41,598 nt of DNA from Eisenbergiella porci (GTDB taxonomy: Bacteria; Bacillota; Clostridia; Lachnospirales; Lachnospiraceae): contig NZ_VUMI01000049.1 of NCBI RefSeq assembly GCF_009696275.1, forward strand, positions 1 through 41,598, given 5' to 3'. A program made the translations under genes and the position numbers. Below, one piece after another: positions 39,089 to 41,598 of the stretch. Under the pieces are notes generated by a model that made no database searches, was not told the DNA's origin, and saw only the letters and a program-made list of their open reading frames with translations. Each line of letters starts with the position of its first letter. The first letter of the stretch is position 1.

Positions 39089-39874
39089 TCAATTTTTCAA
39101 AAACTCCTCCGGATTTGCCTGGATGGAAACACCCTTTTCCTTCAGTTCCGCAGTCATCTGATATAACCTACTGTGCACTCTGTAAAAGCGGGCTTTCTGA
39201 TTGAAATAGGCAACTTTTTCAAAAGGGAAACGGATTACCGTAGGATATTCCATACCGGCGCCCAGCTCCAATATACAAAGCTTTCTGTTTAAGGTTCCCT
39301 GAAGCCACTTCGTATATTTTTCCCATTGAGGAAGATACCCCTCTTCTTTATAACCAGGTGTATCTATTCTGTTGAAATACATTATGGAACAGCATTCCGC
39401 ACATACAGGGAAATCTACCTTTGAAAGCTGTCCTTCGCACTGCCTTATTTCCTCCATGACCTGAGCTGTCACCTGTTTATCCCAGACAAGCGGCTCCTGA
39501 TCCGTACTGCATTCCGAATGGCACTGAAGCGCCCGGAAACCACCGCAGGGGGTAACAATACGGCCGACATCCAGCTTTGACGAATAAATATAATCATCCG
39601 TACAAAGAGACACCACAAAATAATTTTTTCCTTCCAGCAAGTCTGCCAGCCTGTTGTAAGCATCTATTTTTCCGGAATCCGGGTTCTTTTCTCTATAATA
39701 ACATTGCAGATACTGCAATATTGCAGCTGCGTCCTCCTCTTTCTCCGCCTGGGCCATCAAAGATGAATAAAAACTGTCATTTTCCATTTCCTTATACGTT
39801 TCTTCCATCTCTTTTCCAATACCCACCAGAACCATCTGGGCATCCGCTATCTCAGCGAGCAATTCTTTCGTCAT
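39089..39874 (-). CDS. divergent sirtuin (SirTM-like), function uncertain
   Basis: 261 residues, ATG at 39874. The layout parallels class M sirtuins: an N-terminal Rossmann strand (ADAQMVLVGIGKEM), YFVVSLCTDDYIYSSKLDVG where TTNVDxxF is usual, TPCGGFRALQCHSEC for the QG and first Cys pair, FPVCAECCSIMYFNRID for the second Cys pair and R/D segment, and LELGAGMEYPTVIRFPFEK for the GxGxNTP phosphate region. The NAD-binding Asn-Asp pair and the active-site Gln/His position are altered, so catalysis may be lost or changed. No macrodomain or GcvH-like partner is beside it. Promoter at 39964-39992. Confidence 0.6.
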   Translation of the reverse strand: MTKELLAEIADAQMVLVGIGKEMEETYKEMENDSFYSSLMAQAEKEEDAAAILQYLQCYYREKNPDSGKIDAYNRLADLLEGKNYFVVSLCTDDYIYSSKLDVGRIVTPCGGFRALQCHSECSTDQEPLVWDKQVTAQVMEEIRQCEGQLSKVDFPVCAECCSIMYFNRIDTPGYKEEGYLPQWEKYTKWLQGTLNRKLCILELGAGMEYPTVIRFPFEKVAYFNQKARFYRVHSRLYQMTAELKEKGVSIQANPEEFLKN

Positions 39875-39963
39875 AATCCGCTTCCTCTTTTCAAACTTTT
39901 CACCGCATTTCTACTTATGCAGGATAACTCCTTATTGTAAAACTGCAACACTTATTCCTGTTA

Positions 39964-39992
39964 ATAGTATCATAATGTTTACATCGCATCAA
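39964..39992 (-). promoter_or_regulatory. promoter of the sirtuin-like gene
   Basis: Minus strand TTGATG (39987-39992), 17-base spacer, TACTAT (39964-39969), 90 bases upstream of the start. The 313-base gap 39875-40188 otherwise contains only the terminator at 40124-40165; no further gene is seen. Confidence 0.6.
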
Positions 39993-40123
39993 GTAATGAA
40001 AATCTATCTCTTTCTTCCTATAAAAATCTATTCCTTTTCCTCTTCCTGGCGGCCTCCTTCCGGGAAGCCCCATCTGGAATGGATCCACAAAGCGCAATGT
40101 GATTTCCTTTTTTGCTTTTATGC

Positions 40124-40165
40124 CAATAAAAAGGCAGCATCCTGTGAAAACAACAGAACACTGCC
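40124..40165 (-). terminator. terminator after the four-repeat secreted protein
   Basis: Minus strand GGCAGTGTTCTG and CAGGATGCTGCC form a 12-base stem with several G-T pairs (40133-40165), followed by TTTTTATT. Confidence 0.75.
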
Positions 40166-40188
40166 GGGAAATACTCTTTATATATTTT

Positions 40189-41208
40189 TTACTCTGCAGC
40201 AATATTAATTGCATGCATATAAGCATCCGAACCTCGTACACAGGTAACTGCAACCTTTTTCCCGCTGACCAGTGCCTTACAATTGCTGAGCGTGAACAGC
40301 ACATCCAGTTTCAGTTCCATTTTACCCTGCGCAGTACTCAGATAAAGCAGATTCTCATTCGATTCACGTTCCACAGTACCTTTTACGGTTACAATAGACG
40401 AGGTATCAAGCTGGACTGCCGAGGGATTGTTCTTTGAAGCCACAATGGCGGAGGCATGAAGATAGGCATCCGAGCCGCGGTAAAAAGAAACCGTCACCGT
40501 ATTGCCGGGTGTAAGAATCATACCTTTGCTGGTATCCGTATCATTGTCGATTACAAACTGCATTTCACCTTCTTTGGTAGACAGATACAGAAGATTATCC
40601 TTTGTGCTGTCACCTACCGTACCGGTAACTCCTGGAGCTGTATTGCCTTTCGCTCCTCCTGCGGTATCTGAAATACTGATGGCATGCATATAAGCATCAG
40701 AACCTCTGGCACAGGAAATAAAATAAGTATTTCCCGCCACAAGATAAGAGCATCCGCTCATACCCGTATTCGAATCCAGCTTAATCTGCATTTCGCCGGC
40801 GCTTGTATTCAGATACAGAATATCATCCTTGGTTTTATCACTCAATGTCCCCTTTACCGTAACGGTAGTGGATGCGTCAAGTGTGGTTGACGAAGTCTGC
40901 GTTTCGCTGGTAATCTTAACAGCATGAAGATAGCTGTCCGAACCACGGGATACGGAAACGCTTATTTTCTTGCCGGGCAGCAATATCTTGCAGGCACTGG
41001 CATCCGTATCGCTGTCGAGCTTTATTTCCATATTGCCCTGCGGTGTGGAGAGCCTGAGCAAATCAGAGGTTGTCCCCGATGAAATAGTTCCCTGCACTGT
41101 TGCAATAATCTCATTCGCCTTAACCTCAAGCTGATTTATCGGCATTACGGATATTCCAAGTATCAGGCAGATAGTCATACATAGCTTAATTATTCTGTCC
41201 TTCTTCAT
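40189..41208 (-). CDS. secreted protein with four tandem approximately 75-residue repeats
   Basis: 339 residues from ATG at 41206-41208, GGAGGG upstream (an ATG two codons earlier is too close to that site). A signal peptide is clear: KKDRIIKLCMTICLILGISV with likely cleavage after VKA near residue 32. Four repeats follow, each running from a VxGT strand through LLYLST.xGEM and xLD to an ending RGSDAYxHA (RGSDSYLHAV, RGSDAYMHAI, RGSDAYLHAS, RGSDAYMHAI). The pattern suggests small beta barrels of OB type. No cell-wall anchor motif is seen. I do not recognise a named family; an extracellular binding role is a guess. Confidence 0.75.
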   Translation of the reverse strand: MKKDRIIKLCMTICLILGISVMPINQLEVKANEIIATVQGTISSGTTSDLLRLSTPQGNMEIKLDSDTDASACKILLPGKKISVSVSRGSDSYLHAVKITSETQTSSTTLDASTTVTVKGTLSDKTKDDILYLNTSAGEMQIKLDSNTGMSGCSYLVAGNTYFISCARGSDAYMHAISISDTAGGAKGNTAPGVTGTVGDSTKDNLLYLSTKEGEMQFVIDNDTDTSKGMILTPGNTVTVSFYRGSDAYLHASAIVASKNNPSAVQLDTSSIVTVKGTVERESNENLLYLSTAQGKMELKLDVLFTLSNCKALVSGKKVAVTCVRGSDAYMHAINIAAE

Positions 41209-41380
41209 AACCATCCCTCCATAGATATCATCATTAATCTACATAAAGCAACAATAATATAAATTTATCATATAATATTTAGCCGGGAAACGCAATATAC
41301 TTTCCCTAATTGCTTTTTTATTAAGAATTTCTTTCGTAACAATTCATATATCTTAACCTTTGATATCTGCAAATATCAAC

Positions 41381-41410
41381 AAAAAAACCTTATCTGAATT
41401 TCAGATAAGG
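41381..41410 (-). terminator. terminator of the rRNA operon
   Basis: Minus strand CCTTATCTGA, three-base loop, TCAGATAAGG, then TTTTTTT (41381-41387): a perfect ten-base stem. It lies about 90 bases after the 23S 3' end. Confidence 0.9.
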
Positions 41411-41496
41411 CAATTATTTCTATCATATAAAATCCATACCCTCAAAACCGAACATTGAATCTAATCTCTTTTCTCTCCAAAACCTGCTTCTTTCAG

Positions 41497-41598
41497 GATA
41501 AGCCCTCGACCGATTAGTACTGGTCAGCTGCATACATTGCTGCACTTCCACCTCCAGCCTATCTACCTCATACTCTCTAAGGGGTCTTACTTACTGGG
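41497..41598 (-). rRNA. 23S rRNA, 3' end (rest outside window)
   Basis: The minus strand from the right edge reads CCAGTAAGTAAGACCCCTTA, continues with the conserved GTAGATAGGCTGGAGGTGGA segment and ends with GTACTAATCGGTCGAGGGCT, the typical Firmicutes 23S 3' terminus. The mature end near 41497 is an estimate. The trailer (41411-41496) has no 5S rRNA or tRNA before the terminator. Confidence 0.93.

Noticed and set aside
39915-40304. 129-codon minus-strand frame in the gap after the secreted repeat protein
   Set aside because: Runs into the end of that gene in the wrong frame and across a terminator and a promoter; composition is not protein-like.
41411-41496. 5S rRNA or tRNA after the 23S gene
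   Set aside because: No cloverleaf and no 5S consensus; the segment is an ordinary 23S trailer ending in a terminator.

Overview
The window looks like a chromosome segment of a low-to-mid GC Firmicute, most likely of the Lachnospiraceae/Clostridia type. Grounds are the strong AGGAGG-type ribosome binding sites, TTGACA/TATAAT promoters, the protein families present, and the 23S rRNA 3' end at the right edge. No genus is assigned. About four fifths of it (1 to about 33,070) is one siphovirus-like prophage inserted beside a tRNA-Leu(CAA) gene. Its left end, with lysis genes and the second attachment site, lies outside the window.

Prophage layout, read from the integrase side. On the plus strand are a tyrosine integrase (31762-33051) with a strongly structured leader, a type I toxin/antitoxin-like module (Hol_Tox-like peptide plus a convergent antisense RNA, 31397-31604), and a small CI-like repressor (30833-31195). 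A compact divergent control region (30701-30804) carries two near-consensus promoters and repeated CTACAnnnTGTAG-like operators. It drives an early operon on the minus strand: Cro-like protein, two AntA-type antirepressors, a small HTH protein, an ImmA/IrrE-like metallopeptidase, several unknown proteins, a replisome organizer with an iteron-like origin inside it, a bifunctional primase-helicase, zinc-ribbon proteins and an ArpU/sigma-like late regulator. After a terminator comes an isolated HAD hydrolase with its own promoter and terminator (20697-21656). The late genes follow: small and large terminase, SPP1-type portal, a head-morphogenesis protein with a C-terminal DUF6883-like domain and a small neighbour, scaffold, capsid, connectors, tail tube, tail chaperone with a -1 frameshift, a 1492-residue tape measure, baseplate and fibre genes. 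At the far left the receptor-binding gene faces a promoterless alternative C-terminus on the other strand, flanked by a short inverted repeat: a candidate invertible fibre switch. A BC1881-family gene and a KTSC-domain gene follow.

Host part (33072-41598). The tRNA-Leu is followed by a TrmB-type regulator and lysA (diaminopimelate decarboxylase) in one operon with a palindrome at the promoter, a decayed DUF2264 gene, a hisH-hisF-ung operon preceded by seven degenerate 16-bp tandem repeats, a divergent SirTM-like sirtuin, a secreted protein made of four copies of an approximately 75-residue repeat, and the 3' end of a 23S rRNA gene whose terminator follows with no 5S gene in between.

All host genes lie on the minus strand. 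In the prophage, only the lysogeny genes, the silent fibre cassette and the KTSC gene are on the plus strand. Functional names rest on motif recognition by eye; no database search was possible.
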